DNA of 64,000 nt from Wenyingzhuangia aestuarii. GTDB taxonomy: Bacteria; Bacteroidota; Bacteroidia; Flavobacteriales; Flavobacteriaceae. This document shows positions 1-7,765 of this stretch, one piece after another (position 1 is the stretch's first letter; each line of letters starts with the position of its first letter). A program made the position numbers and the translations under genes. The notes beneath the pieces were generated by a model. It made no database searches and was not told where the DNA came from. It saw only the letters and a program-made list of their open reading frames with translations. The stretch is from contig NZ_JAATJG010000002.1 of NCBI RefSeq assembly GCF_011927765.1, positions 248,001 through 312,000 on the forward strand. Direction: 5' to 3'.

Positions 1-93
1 GGTTGCTTGGAATTCTACTGTTGGAATTTCGGTTTTAAAAATTTCTACAAATGCTTTTTTAACAGCTATTTCTAAATGGTTTTGGATACTCAT
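1..93 (-). CDS. argS: Arginyl-tRNA synthetase, N-terminal fragment (cut by window edge)
   Basis: The first 31 codons are visible, starting from ATG at 93 and running off the left edge. The peptide begins MSIQNHLEIAVKKAF and continues through TEIPTVEFQAT. This resembles the N-terminal additional domain of bacteroidetal ArgS, where a 'VEFQATRKEFEGD'-type segment is typical. ArgS charges tRNA-Arg in the cytoplasm. The match rests on recall of the family and a short stretch, so the call is probable rather than certain. No catalytic motif is inside the window. Confidence 0.7.
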   Translation of the reverse strand, partial: MSIQNHLEIAVKKAFVEIFKTEIPTVEFQAT

Positions 94-199
94 TTTTGTT
101 TATTTCTATTGAACTGCGAAAGTACGGAAATAATTAATTTTGGACTACTTGTTAAATTTAAAATTATTGATGGTTTGTTTGGATCCTAAAATGGAACGT

Positions 200-1057
200 T
201 TAATCACACTCAAACTTAGATGTTTCAAGGTATTTTAAATTTTCATCAGTAAATTGGTCGCCAGAACTACTATTTGTATCGGGTAAGTTTTCACGAGATG
301 TAATAGTTTCTGTAGTGTATTTTGTATAATTATTTTCAGATTCTGAAATTCCTCTTACATTAATAAAAGGTAAGTTTTTTAAGGGATTTTTATAAGTGTC
401 GTAATTTTTAAATTTTTGAATCTTATGAATTTTAGTTGTAGGGTTTTCTTCTGTATCTATTACAGATTGAATTGTTTCAATTTCAACCAAATTATGATTT
501 TGGTATTTATATTCAGTTTCTGTTTTAGATATAAAGTAACTGCTGTTTTTAGTAGGAGTATAGTTAATTTTTACTGTCTTAATACGGTTTAGATCATCAT
601 AAGTAATATTCTCTGTGCTAGAAAGTTTTTTATCCAATCCATAGTAATGGTAAATTTTATTAGGTTTATTACTAGAGTTTAAATATTCATAAGAATAATA
701 GTGAGTGTTTTTTGAATATAATTTGTCAATTCTACCTTGATGATCGTAACTCAAACTATCAGTTGAGTCGTAGTCTAGAATTGTAACTCCATAATTTGTA
801 GTTAGTGTATAGTTAACTCTTTTTTCTAGCTGATTGTGTTTGTTATAAAAATAATGACTTTTATATACAATTGTATCTTGTTTAGTGTTTGCAGGAGTAA
901 GACCTAGAGAAGTTGTTGGTTTTATAGAAACAGATCCGTTTACAAAAACTCCATCACTAAAAATTAATCTACATCCTCCATTTTGATTGAAGTCATCGTT
1001 TTTAGAACAGCTAAATAGAACTAAAGCTATAATTGTAATATAAATTTTCATTTTCAC
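200..1057 (-). CDS. Putative lipoprotein with YD-repeat-like text, function unknown
   Basis: This 285-residue protein starts with a lipoprotein signal peptide: hydrophobic residues 5-15 followed by the lipobox LFSC, with Cys17 as the likely lipidated residue. The rest is rich in Tyr, Asn, Lys and Thr. It has repeated patterns such as YDHQGRIDKLYS, TYDDLNRIKTVK and YNKHNQLEKRV, about 20-40 residues apart, which resemble the degenerate YD/RHS-type beta-strand repeats of many bacteroidetal lipoproteins. No catalytic motif is visible. It is monocistronic and separated from argS by about 100 bp. It probably sits in the periplasm or on the outer membrane. A specific function cannot be assigned. Confidence 0.75.
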   Translation of the reverse strand: MKMKIYITIIALVLFSCSKNDDFNQNGGCRLIFSDGVFVNGSVSIKPTTSLGLTPANTKQDTIVYKSHYFYNKHNQLEKRVNYTLTTNYGVTILDYDSTDSLSYDHQGRIDKLYSKNTHYYSYEYLNSSNKPNKIYHYYGLDKKLSSTENITYDDLNRIKTVKINYTPTKNSSYFISKTETEYKYQNHNLVEIETIQSVIDTEENPTTKIHKIQKFKNYDTYKNPLKNLPFINVRGISESENNYTKYTTETITSRENLPDTNSSSGDQFTDENLKYLETSKFECD

Positions 1058-1252
1058 ATTATTTTTACTTCTTAGAGTAGCTTTTTTTTAATAGATAATT
1101 CTTGAAGTCAATTTTTACATAAATCTACGTAGATAAATGTAAGATTTTATATAAAACCTAAATTTTATTGATAAATGACAGTATTGTTTATCGATAAAAT
1201 AAACACATTCTCTATACAGTTTTTGTGTCTCAAAACTAAAAAATAAATAAAC

Positions 1253-1283
1253 AAAAAAAGAGCTATCAAATTAATGATAGCTC
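1253..1283 (-). terminator. Intrinsic terminator after the small lipoprotein gene
   Basis: Inverted repeat GAGCTATCA (1260-1268) / TGATAGCTC (1275-1283) with a six-base loop. On the minus strand it is followed by a run of T (plus-strand A at 1253-1259). It lies just 3' of the stop codon at 1305, so it terminates the gene at 1305-1514. Confidence 0.8.
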
Positions 1284-1304
1284 CATATGTGGACAAAGCT
1301 GGGG

Positions 1305-1514
1305 TTACTTTGCATCTGTAGCATCGTCTACTTCATCCTTCACTTCTTCATATCCTTCTTTAATGTGATCTCCAGCTTCGTTAGCTCCGTCTTTAATTCC
1401 GTCTCCAACTTCTTCAAATCCATCTTCTACTTTTTCTTTTGGCGATTTTTTACAGCTTACTGTTAAGGCAACTACTGCTAATACTATGGTACTTATTGTA
1501 AATAACTTTTTCAT
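1305..1514 (-). CDS. Small highly charged lipoprotein
   Basis: A 69-residue protein with a signal peptide (residues 1-20) ending in VSC, so Cys21 is the probable lipidation site. The mature part is almost entirely acidic and lysine-rich, with imperfect heptad-like repeats built from 'KEGYEEVKDEV' and 'EEVGDGIKDG'. It is predicted to be an extended amphipathic helix, similar in texture to YtxH- or LEA-like stress proteins. It is followed closely by two outer-membrane barrel genes on the same strand, and has its own terminator. Function unknown; an envelope-stress role is only a guess. Confidence 0.75.
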   Translation of the reverse strand: MKKLFTISTIVLAVVALTVSCKKSPKEKVEDGFEEVGDGIKDGANEAGDHIKEGYEEVKDEVDDATDAK

Positions 1515-1561
1515 TTTGATTTATTTTTATGGTTACTATTCTTTTTTAATGTGTGTTTATT

Positions 1562-2146
1562 TTAAAAGTCGAATCCTAAAGATACTTGTAAGACTCTATT
1601 TTTTTGATTTTCTTCATCATACACTTTGTTCAGTCCAAAGTAATATCTAACTCCTAGGTTTAAACCAGAATCTGTTTTAAAACCTGTACCTACGTTGGCT
1701 CCATAATCAAAATCGTTGGGAGTTACTTCGTTAGTTGTGTCAAAAACATCAAAGTTGGCATCTAATTCTTCGGTGTGGTTTACAGATACTCCAAACTGGG
1801 GTCCAGCTTCCACGTAAAAATTGTCTGTTAAGTATCCTTTAAACAAAATTGGCAGATTTATATAATCTAATTTTTGAGTAAAGGTTCCGCTATCGTTGTT
1901 AATCTCGTATCCTTGCTGAGAGTACAATAGCTCCGTTTGTATGGCAAAATGTTGATGTAAAAAGACCTCGTTGTAAAATCCTACATGAAAACCATGCCTT
2001 TGATCTACACTGTTGTCTCCATTAATTTGTGCACTTGCTAAATTGTATCCCCCTTTAATACCCACACTAGATTTTTTATACAAGCTTTCTTGTCCTAACA
2101 TTAGTGTAGTAGTAAGTAGAGATAGTATTAAAATTGACTTTTTCAT
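1562..2146 (-). CDS. Outer-membrane beta-barrel protein (PorT-like family)
   Basis: This 194-residue protein has a cleavable signal peptide (residues 1-18, ending LGQ). The mature part is made of alternating beta-strands such as VGIKGGYNLASAQ, HVGFYNEVFLH, FAIQTELLYSQQGY and FYVEAGPQFGVSV, ending in a barrel-closing aromatic strand (QVSLGFDF). This is the typical pattern of the small eight-stranded 'outer membrane protein beta-barrel' family of Bacteroidota. The C-terminal Phe supports BAM insertion. It sits between a charged lipoprotein and another small barrel on the same strand. No substrate can be inferred. Confidence 0.85.
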   Translation of the reverse strand: MKKSILILSLLTTTLMLGQESLYKKSSVGIKGGYNLASAQINGDNSVDQRHGFHVGFYNEVFLHQHFAIQTELLYSQQGYEINNDSGTFTQKLDYINLPILFKGYLTDNFYVEAGPQFGVSVNHTEELDANFDVFDTTNEVTPNDFDYGANVGTGFKTDSGLNLGVRYYFGLNKVYDEENQKNRVLQVSLGFDF

Positions 2147-2182
2147 TTCTATTCAGTTTTGGGTTTATAAATAAGGTTTTTT

Positions 2183-2683
2183 CTAAAATTGGTATCTTAA
2201 TCCTAAGGCAGCATCTAAGTCTAATCCGTCAGAATAGTTGTTGTTAAAACTTACCTCTGGTCTTAAGTCTAATGATATTAACAATGGAATTTTAAAGTTG
2301 TATTCAATACCAATATCACCACTTGCTACTACAAAAACCTCATCATCGTTGTTGCTATTGTTATTGTCAAAAAATCCAATACCCCCACCGGCACCTACAT
2401 ACCAATTAAATCTGTTTTCTATAGGATATACCCATTGGTGTAAAGCAGATACTTTCATGGCATCAAAATTATTAGTGTCTCTCCATCCTAAATCCAATTC
2501 TAAACGTGTAGCGTTTCCTAATGCTCTTTGATAAGAAATTTCTGAACCAAATCCGTCATTATCACCAGCTCTAATACCAATGGCATTGTTGGCTATAATT
2601 TGTGCGTTTGCGCTAAAAACTCCTAATCCTAATACACATACAAGTGTTAAGAATTGTTTTTTGTTGGGGATTAATTTTTTCAT
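2183..2683 (-). CDS. Small outer-membrane beta-barrel protein
   Basis: This 166-residue protein has a signal peptide ending around ANA-QI (residue 28). It continues with amphipathic strands (IGIRAGDNDGFGSEISYQ, TRLELDLGWRD, FNWYVGAGGGIGFF, LLISLDLRPEVSF) and ends in the barrel-closing strand ALGLRYQF. It is too short for a porin and fits an eight-stranded barrel. The gene is the first of the minus-strand set 2683-1305. It faces the histidine kinase gene across a 168-bp divergent region that contains an Fnr-type operator, so that operator might also affect this gene. Function unknown. Confidence 0.8.
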   Translation of the reverse strand: MKKLIPNKKQFLTLVCVLGLGVFSANAQIIANNAIGIRAGDNDGFGSEISYQRALGNATRLELDLGWRDTNNFDAMKVSALHQWVYPIENRFNWYVGAGGGIGFFDNNNSNNDDEVFVVASGDIGIEYNFKIPLLISLDLRPEVSFNNNYSDGLDLDAALGLRYQF

Positions 2684-2763
2684 GATATTTTGTTTTTACG
2701 TTTGTATACTGCAAAGTTAGAGCAGAAGTGTCTTGTTTAAATTGATGAAGGTTGATGTCTAAA

Positions 2764-2777
2764 TTGATCTTCATCAA
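2764..2777. promoter_or_regulatory. Fnr-type operator, TTGAT class, upstream of the kinase/regulator pair
   Basis: TTGATCTTCATCAA is a perfect TTGAT-N4-ATCAA palindrome, the classical Fnr/Anr consensus. Its centre (2770.5) is 53.5 nt before the end of a Bacteroidota-type -7 element TATATTTG (2817-2824), a class I-like position for the gene starting at 2852. A related half-site (TTGATGAAG) lies about 25 bp upstream. Which protein binds here is inferred, not shown. Confidence 0.7.
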
Positions 2778-2816
2778 TTTTAATTTTTTAGTAGATAAAC
2801 CTTAGTGTTTATTAGC

Positions 2817-2824
2817 TATATTTG
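2817..2824 (+). promoter_or_regulatory. Bacteroidota -7 promoter element for the kinase gene
   Basis: TATATTTG matches TAnnTTTG. It predicts transcription starting around 2830, leaving a leader of about 20 nt before the ATG at 2852. No clear -33 TTTG is seen, which fits an activator-dependent promoter. Confidence 0.55.
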
Positions 2825-2851
2825 GATAAACAAGATTAATAAACCTATTAT

Positions 2852-4051
2852 ATGAGTGAGAATCATATTTACAGTGAAAAGTTTACCTCTATACTAAACA
2901 ACCTTTTTCATGGGGTTATATTAATGACTCAAGAAGGAGAGGTGCTAGAGTTTAATAAAGCCAGTTTAAATCTTTTGCAAAAAGAGCCTAAGGAACTAGA
3001 AGGAGTTTTGTTAAGTGATTTACTTCCTAAAAACAATAAAGATGATTTTGAAATATATTTTAAGAACTGCTTAAATCAGCAAACAAAAAACTACGGAAAA
3101 TTTGAGATGGTCTTTTTTTTAGAAGACAATCAGCTAGTAACTTTAGAAATAGATTGCAATCAGAATTTTATATCTGATGAAGACAACAGTGTGTATACTA
3201 TATGTCTTATAAATGATGTAACCAAACGTAAAAAACTAGAAAAAGAATTAGAACATCAGAAAAAAACCAAAGAGGTTATTTTAGAAAAACTAGAGCGTGA
3301 ACAAGAATTAAACGATATGAAATCTAGATTTATATCTATAGCTTCTCACGAATTTAGAACTCCTTTGGCGGGAATTTTATCGTCTGTAGATTTAGTAGAA
3401 CGCTATTTAAAAACAGATGAAAAATTATGGAGTCAGTTTATTCATCAAACAAAAGTAGAGTCACATGTTTCTAAAATTAAGACTTCTATAAAAACATTAA
3501 CCTCTACTTTAAATCAGTTTTTATCACTTGGACAATTAGAAGAAGGAAAAATTGAATATCACGAAGAGCGTTTTAATTTAAAAAAGACGTTGTTAAAGTT
3601 TAAAGAAGAATTTAGTTCTTTAAAAAAAGAAAATCAAACCATTCATTTTGCATTTAAATCGGAAGAAGAAGAGGCTTATTTAGATAAAAATATTTTAAGA
3701 CATATTATTACCAACCTACTTTCCAATGCTGTAAAATATACCCCACCTGGGAAAAATATATACATTATTGCTTTTTTAGATGATGAAAATATTCACATAT
3801 CTGTAAGAGATGAGGGAATGGGAATTCCAGATGAAGATCAAGACAACCTTTTTAGACGTTTTTTTAGAGCCAAAAACGTAACCAATTTACAAGGAACAGG
3901 TTTAGGCCTAAATATTGTTAAGAAATATGTGTTGTTAATGAACGGGACTATAGATTTTGAAAGTAAAGAAAATGTAGGTACTGTATTTAAAATTTTATTT
4001 CCTAGAAAGAAAAATAATCAAGAGCGTAGAGATATTAAAAATTTGGTATAA
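2852..4051 (+). CDS. PAS-domain sensor histidine kinase
   Basis: This 399-residue soluble kinase has no membrane segment. It has an N-terminal PAS domain (about residues 10-125, starting GVILMTQEGEVLEFN and ending with the PAC-like ICLINDVTKRKKLE). A coiled-coil linker follows (125-155), then a HisKA domain with the phospho-acceptor His166 in SHEFRTPLAG. The HATPase domain has an N-box (NLLSNAVKYTPPG), G1 (DEGMGIP) and G2 (GTGLGLNIVKKY). A cytoplasmic PAS sensor suggests that it reads an internal cue such as redox state, oxygen or a ligand. The regulator gene starts 9 nt downstream, so the two form a two-component system. An Fnr-type box upstream points to redox control or autoregulation. Confidence 0.92.
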   Translation: MSENHIYSEKFTSILNNLFHGVILMTQEGEVLEFNKASLNLLQKEPKELEGVLLSDLLPKNNKDDFEIYFKNCLNQQTKNYGKFEMVFFLEDNQLVTLEIDCNQNFISDEDNSVYTICLINDVTKRKKLEKELEHQKKTKEVILEKLEREQELNDMKSRFISIASHEFRTPLAGILSSVDLVERYLKTDEKLWSQFIHQTKVESHVSKIKTSIKTLTSTLNQFLSLGQLEEGKIEYHEERFNLKKTLLKFKEEFSSLKKENQTIHFAFKSEEEEAYLDKNILRHIITNLLSNAVKYTPPGKNIYIIAFLDDENIHISVRDEGMGIPDEDQDNLFRRFFRAKNVTNLQGTGLGLNIVKKYVLLMNGTIDFESKENVGTVFKILFPRKKNNQERRDIKNLV

Positions 4052-4060
4052 AATAAGGTT

Positions 4061-5104
4061 ATGAAAAAAATACTATTGATAGAGGATGATTTAATTATGA
4101 GAGAAAATATCTCAGAATTAATAGAATTGACAGGTTATGAGGTTGAGGTTGCAGAAAATGGAATGGTAGGAGTAGAAAAAACAAAAACGTTTGCTCCAGA
4201 CCTTATTATTTGTGATGTAATGATGCCGGAATTGGATGGTTACGGAGTTTTATACATTTTAAGTCAGAACCCAGAAACAGCTACCATTCCTTTTATTTTT
4301 TTAACGGCAAAATCTGAAAAAGAAGATTTGCGTAAAGGAATGAACTTAGGGGCAGATGATTATTTGTTTAAACCTTTTGAAAGTACCGAATTAATTACTG
4401 CTATAGAAAGTCGTTTAAAAAAGAACGATTTATTAAAAAAGCAATACAGTGCAGGTAGCGATGGAGTTCACGAATTTTTAGAAGAAGCTAAAAAAGTAGT
4501 TTCTTTAAAAGATGTAAAAGAAAAATCGTACGTGTTTAGTTTTTCACCTAAAGAATATATTTATAAAGAAGGAGAACATGTGCACTTTGTTTATTATATA
4601 GAAAAAGGGAGCGTAAAAACCTACCGATATAGTGATGATGGTAAAGAATACATTACCTCTGTATATAACGAAGGTCAGTTTTTTGGTTTTCAACCCATTT
4701 TTGAAGAAAGAACCTACGATGAAATTGCAGAATCTTTAGAAGCTACAGAGTTGACTAAAATTTCTAAGGAAGATTTTTTAACACTGGTGTACGAAAACAG
4801 AGAAGTGGCTCAACAATTTATGAAAATGATTTCTGAAACCTTAAGCTCTAAAGAACAAGACCTAATGTTAATGGCTTATAGTTCTGTTAGAAAAAGAGTT
4901 TCTAAAAAATTACAAGAGTTGTTGGCAGAAGAAGATGAAATTACTTTGTTAAGAACCGACTTAGCCAAATTAACCGGAACAACTAAAGAAAGTTTAACAA
5001 GAACGTTAACCGAATTTAAAAATAGTAAGATTATTAAAACCGAAGGAAAAAAGATTATTCTAATAGATAGAAAAAAACTTCAGAAAATGGATTTAATATG
5101 GTAG
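4061..5104 (+). CDS. Response regulator fused to a Crp/Fnr-type cNMP-binding and HTH module
   Basis: This 347-residue protein combines a receiver with a Crp/Fnr transcription factor. The receiver (1-122) has acidic residues E8, D9 and D10, phospho-acceptor Asp52 (CDVMMPELDG), Thr82 and Lys104. A cyclic-nucleotide-binding-like beta-roll follows (about 150-250, YKEGEHVHFVYYIEKGSVK), then a Crp-type winged helix (about 270-340) with the recognition helix TTKESLTRTLTEF. The E-S-L-T-R pattern lines up with the E-x-x-S-R DNA-contact residues of Fnr rather than the R-E-x-x-x-R of Crp, consistent with reading a TTGAT-like half-site. It is co-transcribed with the kinase at 2852. I infer that phosphorylation controls DNA binding and that it may autoregulate through 2764-2777. 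Confidence 0.9.
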   Translation: MKKILLIEDDLIMRENISELIELTGYEVEVAENGMVGVEKTKTFAPDLIICDVMMPELDGYGVLYILSQNPETATIPFIFLTAKSEKEDLRKGMNLGADDYLFKPFESTELITAIESRLKKNDLLKKQYSAGSDGVHEFLEEAKKVVSLKDVKEKSYVFSFSPKEYIYKEGEHVHFVYYIEKGSVKTYRYSDDGKEYITSVYNEGQFFGFQPIFEERTYDEIAESLEATELTKISKEDFLTLVYENREVAQQFMKMISETLSSKEQDLMLMAYSSVRKRVSKKLQELLAEEDEITLLRTDLAKLTGTTKESLTRTLTEFKNSKIIKTEGKKIILIDRKKLQKMDLIW

Positions 5105-5121
5105 CTTAAATAGCTTATTAT

Positions 5122-5159
5122 AAACAACAAAGCCCGCTAATTAGCGGGCTTTGTTGTTT
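5122..5159. terminator. Strong bidirectional-looking terminator after the response regulator
   Basis: A near-perfect 38-bp palindrome: AAACAACAAAGCCCGCTAA followed directly by its inverse TTAGCGGGCTTTGTTGTTT. It has a GC-rich core and flanking A/T tracts. It separates the two-component operon from the baeRF-MscS operon. Confidence 0.85.
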
Positions 5160-5175
5160 TGTGTATTTTTAAAAG

Positions 5176-5189
5176 TTGATTAAAATCAA
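5176..5189. promoter_or_regulatory. Fnr-type operator, TTGAT class, upstream of the baeRF-MscS operon
   Basis: TTGATTAAAATCAA is a perfect TTGAT-N4-ATCAA palindrome, embedded in GTTGATTAAAATCAAC. It is identical base for base to the box upstream of dps (19017-19030). Its centre is 59.5 nt before the end of a degenerate -7 element GAGATTTG (5235-5242), again a class I-like position. That promoter would start transcription near 5249 and favours the ATG at 5275 as the real start of the first gene. Confidence 0.7.
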
Positions 5190-5274
5190 CTAGCCTAATC
5201 AATGCCAATCAATAGAATAAAGGTAATATGTGTCGAGATTTGTAATAACAAAATTAAAGATACTATTAAAGGCA

Positions 5275-5985
5275 ATGATTAAATTTAAAACGCACTTATC
5301 TAAAGAAGACTTTAAAGCTTTGGCTAACACCACAGACTTTAATTGTGTTTCTATTTACTGTCCTATTCATACAGGGGTAAACGTTTCAAAAAATAATTTA
5401 AATCTTTTAATTACTAGGGTAGAGCAAAAATTAATAGCAAAGGGAATAAATCATTCCGAAGCTCAGAATGTAATAGGAAGATTAGAACAAATATTAAATG
5501 ATGATTGTTTGTGGGATTTTGATGAATTTGAGAATCCTAAAACCTTAATTATTTTTTCTAATGACAATAATTTAGAAATCTTTTTAATTCAAACAGGTTT
5601 AGATGCTTGTGTGCACATTACTTCTAATTATTATTTGTTACCGCTTTTTAACAAAGCAACCAACGCTCAGTTAATAGAAGATTCTCTTAAGATTAAACAA
5701 GTTGTTTTTGATGAGGATTTAACGACCAATAGGTTAGAGCAAATTATTCCTTTGGCTTTTGAAAGTAAAATTTCAAGATTGTATGTTTCTTCTAAAAATG
5801 GAGTGTACGGAGTGTACGATACAGTAAACAAAACCACTATGATTGATAGTGAAAAAAACAATCAGAATATGTCTTTAATCAATTTAGCGGCCATTATTAC
5901 TTATGTGTACGGAGGTCAGGTCTTTTTAGTAGATCCAATGCATATGCCTACCAAAGGAACCACTATACAAGCAATATTAAAATAA
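5275..5985 (+). CDS. baeRF-like (archaeo-eukaryotic release factor superfamily) stress protein
   Basis: I chose the ATG at 5275 (236 residues). A GTG 45 nt upstream would lie before the predicted transcription start. The protein resembles the bacterial baeRF domain family: an N-terminal strand CVSIYCPIHTG, a predicted helix-rich segment, LIIFSNDNNLEIFLIQTG (the usual 'lalFv..g....y.lp' strand), SNYYLLPLF (matching the 'dRfhlkPLl' motif) and a C-terminal segment LINLAAIITYVYGGQVFLVD. These proteins are related to eRF1/pelota and are suspected to act on ribosomes under stress, but no enzyme reaction is established. It is the first gene of a seven-gene operon with MscS and YtxH proteins, under an Fnr-type box. 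Confidence 0.65.
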   Translation: MIKFKTHLSKEDFKALANTTDFNCVSIYCPIHTGVNVSKNNLNLLITRVEQKLIAKGINHSEAQNVIGRLEQILNDDCLWDFDEFENPKTLIIFSNDNNLEIFLIQTGLDACVHITSNYYLLPLFNKATNAQLIEDSLKIKQVVFDEDLTTNRLEQIIPLAFESKISRLYVSSKNGVYGVYDTVNKTTMIDSEKNNQNMSLINLAAIITYVYGGQVFLVDPMHMPTKGTTIQAILK

Positions 5986-5995
5986 AATAATCAAC

Positions 5996-6886
5996 ATGGA
6001 ATATTTTAACATTAACAAATCGTACGAAATAGTCAAAGAAAAATTAATTGGCTGGGCAGAAGCACTTATAGCAATGTTACCCAATATTGTACTGTGTATA
6101 GTACTTGTGATAGGATTTTATTTTCTATCTAGATTGGTTAGGATGTTGGCAGAAAAAGGAACTAAAAAGTTTACCAACAATCAAGCATTAACCAAGCTGT
6201 TGGGAACCATCTCTTTTTTAATTGTAATGTCTTTAGGTTTTTTTGTAGCCCTTAGTGTGTTAAAATTAGACAAAGCTGTAACCTCTTTATTAGCAGGTGC
6301 TGGGGTAATTGGTTTGGCATTAAGTTTTGCCTTTCAAGATTCTGCAACCAATTTTATATCGGGAGTTTTTATGGCGGTTAGAAAACCTTTTAGAATAGGT
6401 GATGTTATAGAAACAGCTGATGAAATGGGAGTAGTACAACATATTAATTTAAGAAACATTGTTATGCATTCCTTTAATGGTCAGGAAGTAATTATTCCTA
6501 ATAAAGATGTGTTTCAAAACAAAATTAGAAACTATACATCTTTACCTAAAAGAAGGGTAGAAATTAATTGTGGTGTAGGCTATGGTTCGGACCTAGAGTT
6601 TGTAAAAAAAATAGGAGAAGAAGCCATTAGCACACTAAGCTTTGTAAGTAAGTCTAAAGAGGTAAACGTATTTTTTAATGAATACGGAGGAAGTTCTATC
6701 AACTTTACGTTGTATTTCTGGATAGATGCTAACGATCAGCCAGGATTTTTAAAAGCTAGAAACGATGCAATTATTGCTTTAAAACAAGCTTTTGATAAAA
6801 ACGATATTGGAATTCCATTCCCAATTAGAACTTTGGATTTTGATGCCCAAAAAATAAAAGAAATAATCACAAATATTAATCAATAA
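5996..6886 (+). CDS. mscS: Small-conductance mechanosensitive channel (MscS family)
   Basis: This 296-residue protein has three N-terminal membrane segments (about residues 25-45, 65-88 and 93-115). The third is the glycine/alanine-rich pore helix AGAGVIGLALSFAFQDSATNFISG. The cytosolic MscS beta domain follows (KPFRIGDVIE...GVVQHINLRNIVM...GQEVIIPNKDVFQNKIRNYT), then a C-terminal alpha/beta vestibule ending in IPFPIRTLDF. Length and topology match canonical MscS. The channel opens under membrane tension to release osmolytes. It lies 10 nt after the baeRF gene and is probably co-transcribed with it. Fnr-type control would link it to oxygen or energy stress. Confidence 0.93.
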   Translation: MEYFNINKSYEIVKEKLIGWAEALIAMLPNIVLCIVLVIGFYFLSRLVRMLAEKGTKKFTNNQALTKLLGTISFLIVMSLGFFVALSVLKLDKAVTSLLAGAGVIGLALSFAFQDSATNFISGVFMAVRKPFRIGDVIETADEMGVVQHINLRNIVMHSFNGQEVIIPNKDVFQNKIRNYTSLPKRRVEINCGVGYGSDLEFVKKIGEEAISTLSFVSKSKEVNVFFNEYGGSSINFTLYFWIDANDQPGFLKARNDAIIALKQAFDKNDIGIPFPIRTLDFDAQKIKEIITNINQ

Positions 6887-6897
6887 AAATTAAAAAC

Positions 6898-7149
6898 ATG
6901 AACACAACAGGAAAAGTAGTATTATCATTATTTGCTGGAGCCGTAGTAGGTGCAGCCGCAGGAGTTTTATTTGCTCCCAAAAAAGGAGAAGAAACTAGAG
7001 AAGATATTAAAAATAAAATTTTAGAGCTTAAAGGCGAAGTAATGGATTTAATAGAAAAAGGAGAAGATATTGCTTCTGAAAAAATTAAAGAAATTAAAGC
7101 CAAAATTACAAGCTTAGAAAAAGATTTAAAAAAGGCAATGCCTTGTTAA
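6898..7149 (+). CDS. YtxH-domain small protein
   Basis: An 83-residue protein with an N-terminal membrane/glycine-zipper segment (VVLSLFAGAVVGAAAGVLFAPKKG), the hallmark of the YtxH family. A long charged helix (EETREDIKNKILELKGEVM...) ends near Lys/Cys residues. YtxH proteins are stress-associated and membrane-anchored, with unknown biochemistry. The start 12 nt after the MscS stop, together with the following small genes, indicates a single transcript. A Cys at the penultimate position is unusual but has no clear meaning. Confidence 0.85.
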   Translation: MNTTGKVVLSLFAGAVVGAAAGVLFAPKKGEETREDIKNKILELKGEVMDLIEKGEDIASEKIKEIKAKITSLEKDLKKAMPC

Positions 7150-7170
7150 ACCACTAAAAAAAATACAACT

Positions 7171-7482
7171 ATGAAAGATGATTTAATAAAATACCTAGAG
7201 TTACAAAAAAAGTTATACCATTTTGAAGCTATTGAAAAAATAGGAGAAATAAGAGCTAAAATATTATTTAGAATTTTTGCAACCCTTTTTCTTTTTACAT
7301 TCTTAATGTTTATGGGTATAGGTACGTCGTTGTACTTAAATCATCTTTTTAATAGTATTTATTTAGGTTTTACCATTGTTTCTTCTTTGTTTTTGATCAT
7401 TTTAATTTTGGCCTATACGTTTAAAACAGCTATTAAAAACTGGATGTTTAAAAACTATATCAACAATCATGTTCCATCTTAA
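7171..7482 (+). CDS. Small two-span membrane protein of the stress operon
   Basis: A 103-residue protein with an amphipathic N-terminus and two hydrophobic helices (about residues 33-55, FATLFLFTFLMFMGIGTSLYL, and 62-85, YLGFTIVSSLFLIILILAY). It looks like the small phage-holin-superfamily/'competence'-type membrane proteins that often accompany YtxH genes, though I cannot name a family firmly. It begins 21 nt after the YtxH gene. A scaffold or structural role at the inner membrane is possible. Confidence 0.7.
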   Translation: MKDDLIKYLELQKKLYHFEAIEKIGEIRAKILFRIFATLFLFTFLMFMGIGTSLYLNHLFNSIYLGFTIVSSLFLIILILAYTFKTAIKNWMFKNYINNHVPS

Positions 7483-7495
7483 AAACCAAAATAGT

Positions 7496-7765
7496 ATGAA
7501 GAATTCAAACTTTTACCTACACAAGCAGTTACTCTTAAGAGAGATTGAACTGCAAGAAAAAATAGTAGCTCATCATTTACAAAAACCTTTTAACATAGCA
7601 GAAGTTGTTTTGTCCGAAGGAGTTTTAAATAGACTAGGTTTTACCAAACCTTTTGTAGCTATACTTAGTCAAAAATTTAATCAGTTACACAGTTCCTTAC
7701 ACAAACTAAAAAGTTTTGCATCCATTTTTAAAGAAGTCCAAAAAATAATTCAAAAAATAAGGTAA
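7496..7765 (+). CDS. Small conserved hypothetical protein of the stress operon
   Basis: I prefer the ATG at 7496 (89 residues) because an upstream ATG at 7469 lies inside the preceding coding region. The protein is basic and helical, with no signal peptide or clear membrane span. It begins MKNSNFYLHKQLLLREIELQEK and ends in a Lys/Ile-rich tail. The stop codon overlaps the ATG of the next gene (TAATG at 7763-7767), so translation is probably coupled to the AI-2E family gene. I do not recognise a family. Its constant company in the operon (YtxH, MscS, AI-2E) is the only clue to function. Confidence 0.65.
   Translation: MKNSNFYLHKQLLLREIELQEKIVAHHLQKPFNIAEVVLSEGVLNRLGFTKPFVAILSQKFNQLHSSLHKLKSFASIFKEVQKIIQKIR

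Noticed and set aside
2238-2531. 97-residue plus-strand ORF opposite the barrel gene at 2183
   Set aside because: It is the antisense shadow of a gene with clear signal peptide and barrel pattern; low-complexity Leu/Ser text with no motif.
5230-5274. GTG-initiated extension of the baeRF-like protein
   Set aside because: It overlaps the predicted -7 element (5235-5242), and the ATG at 5275 gives the usual family N-terminus.
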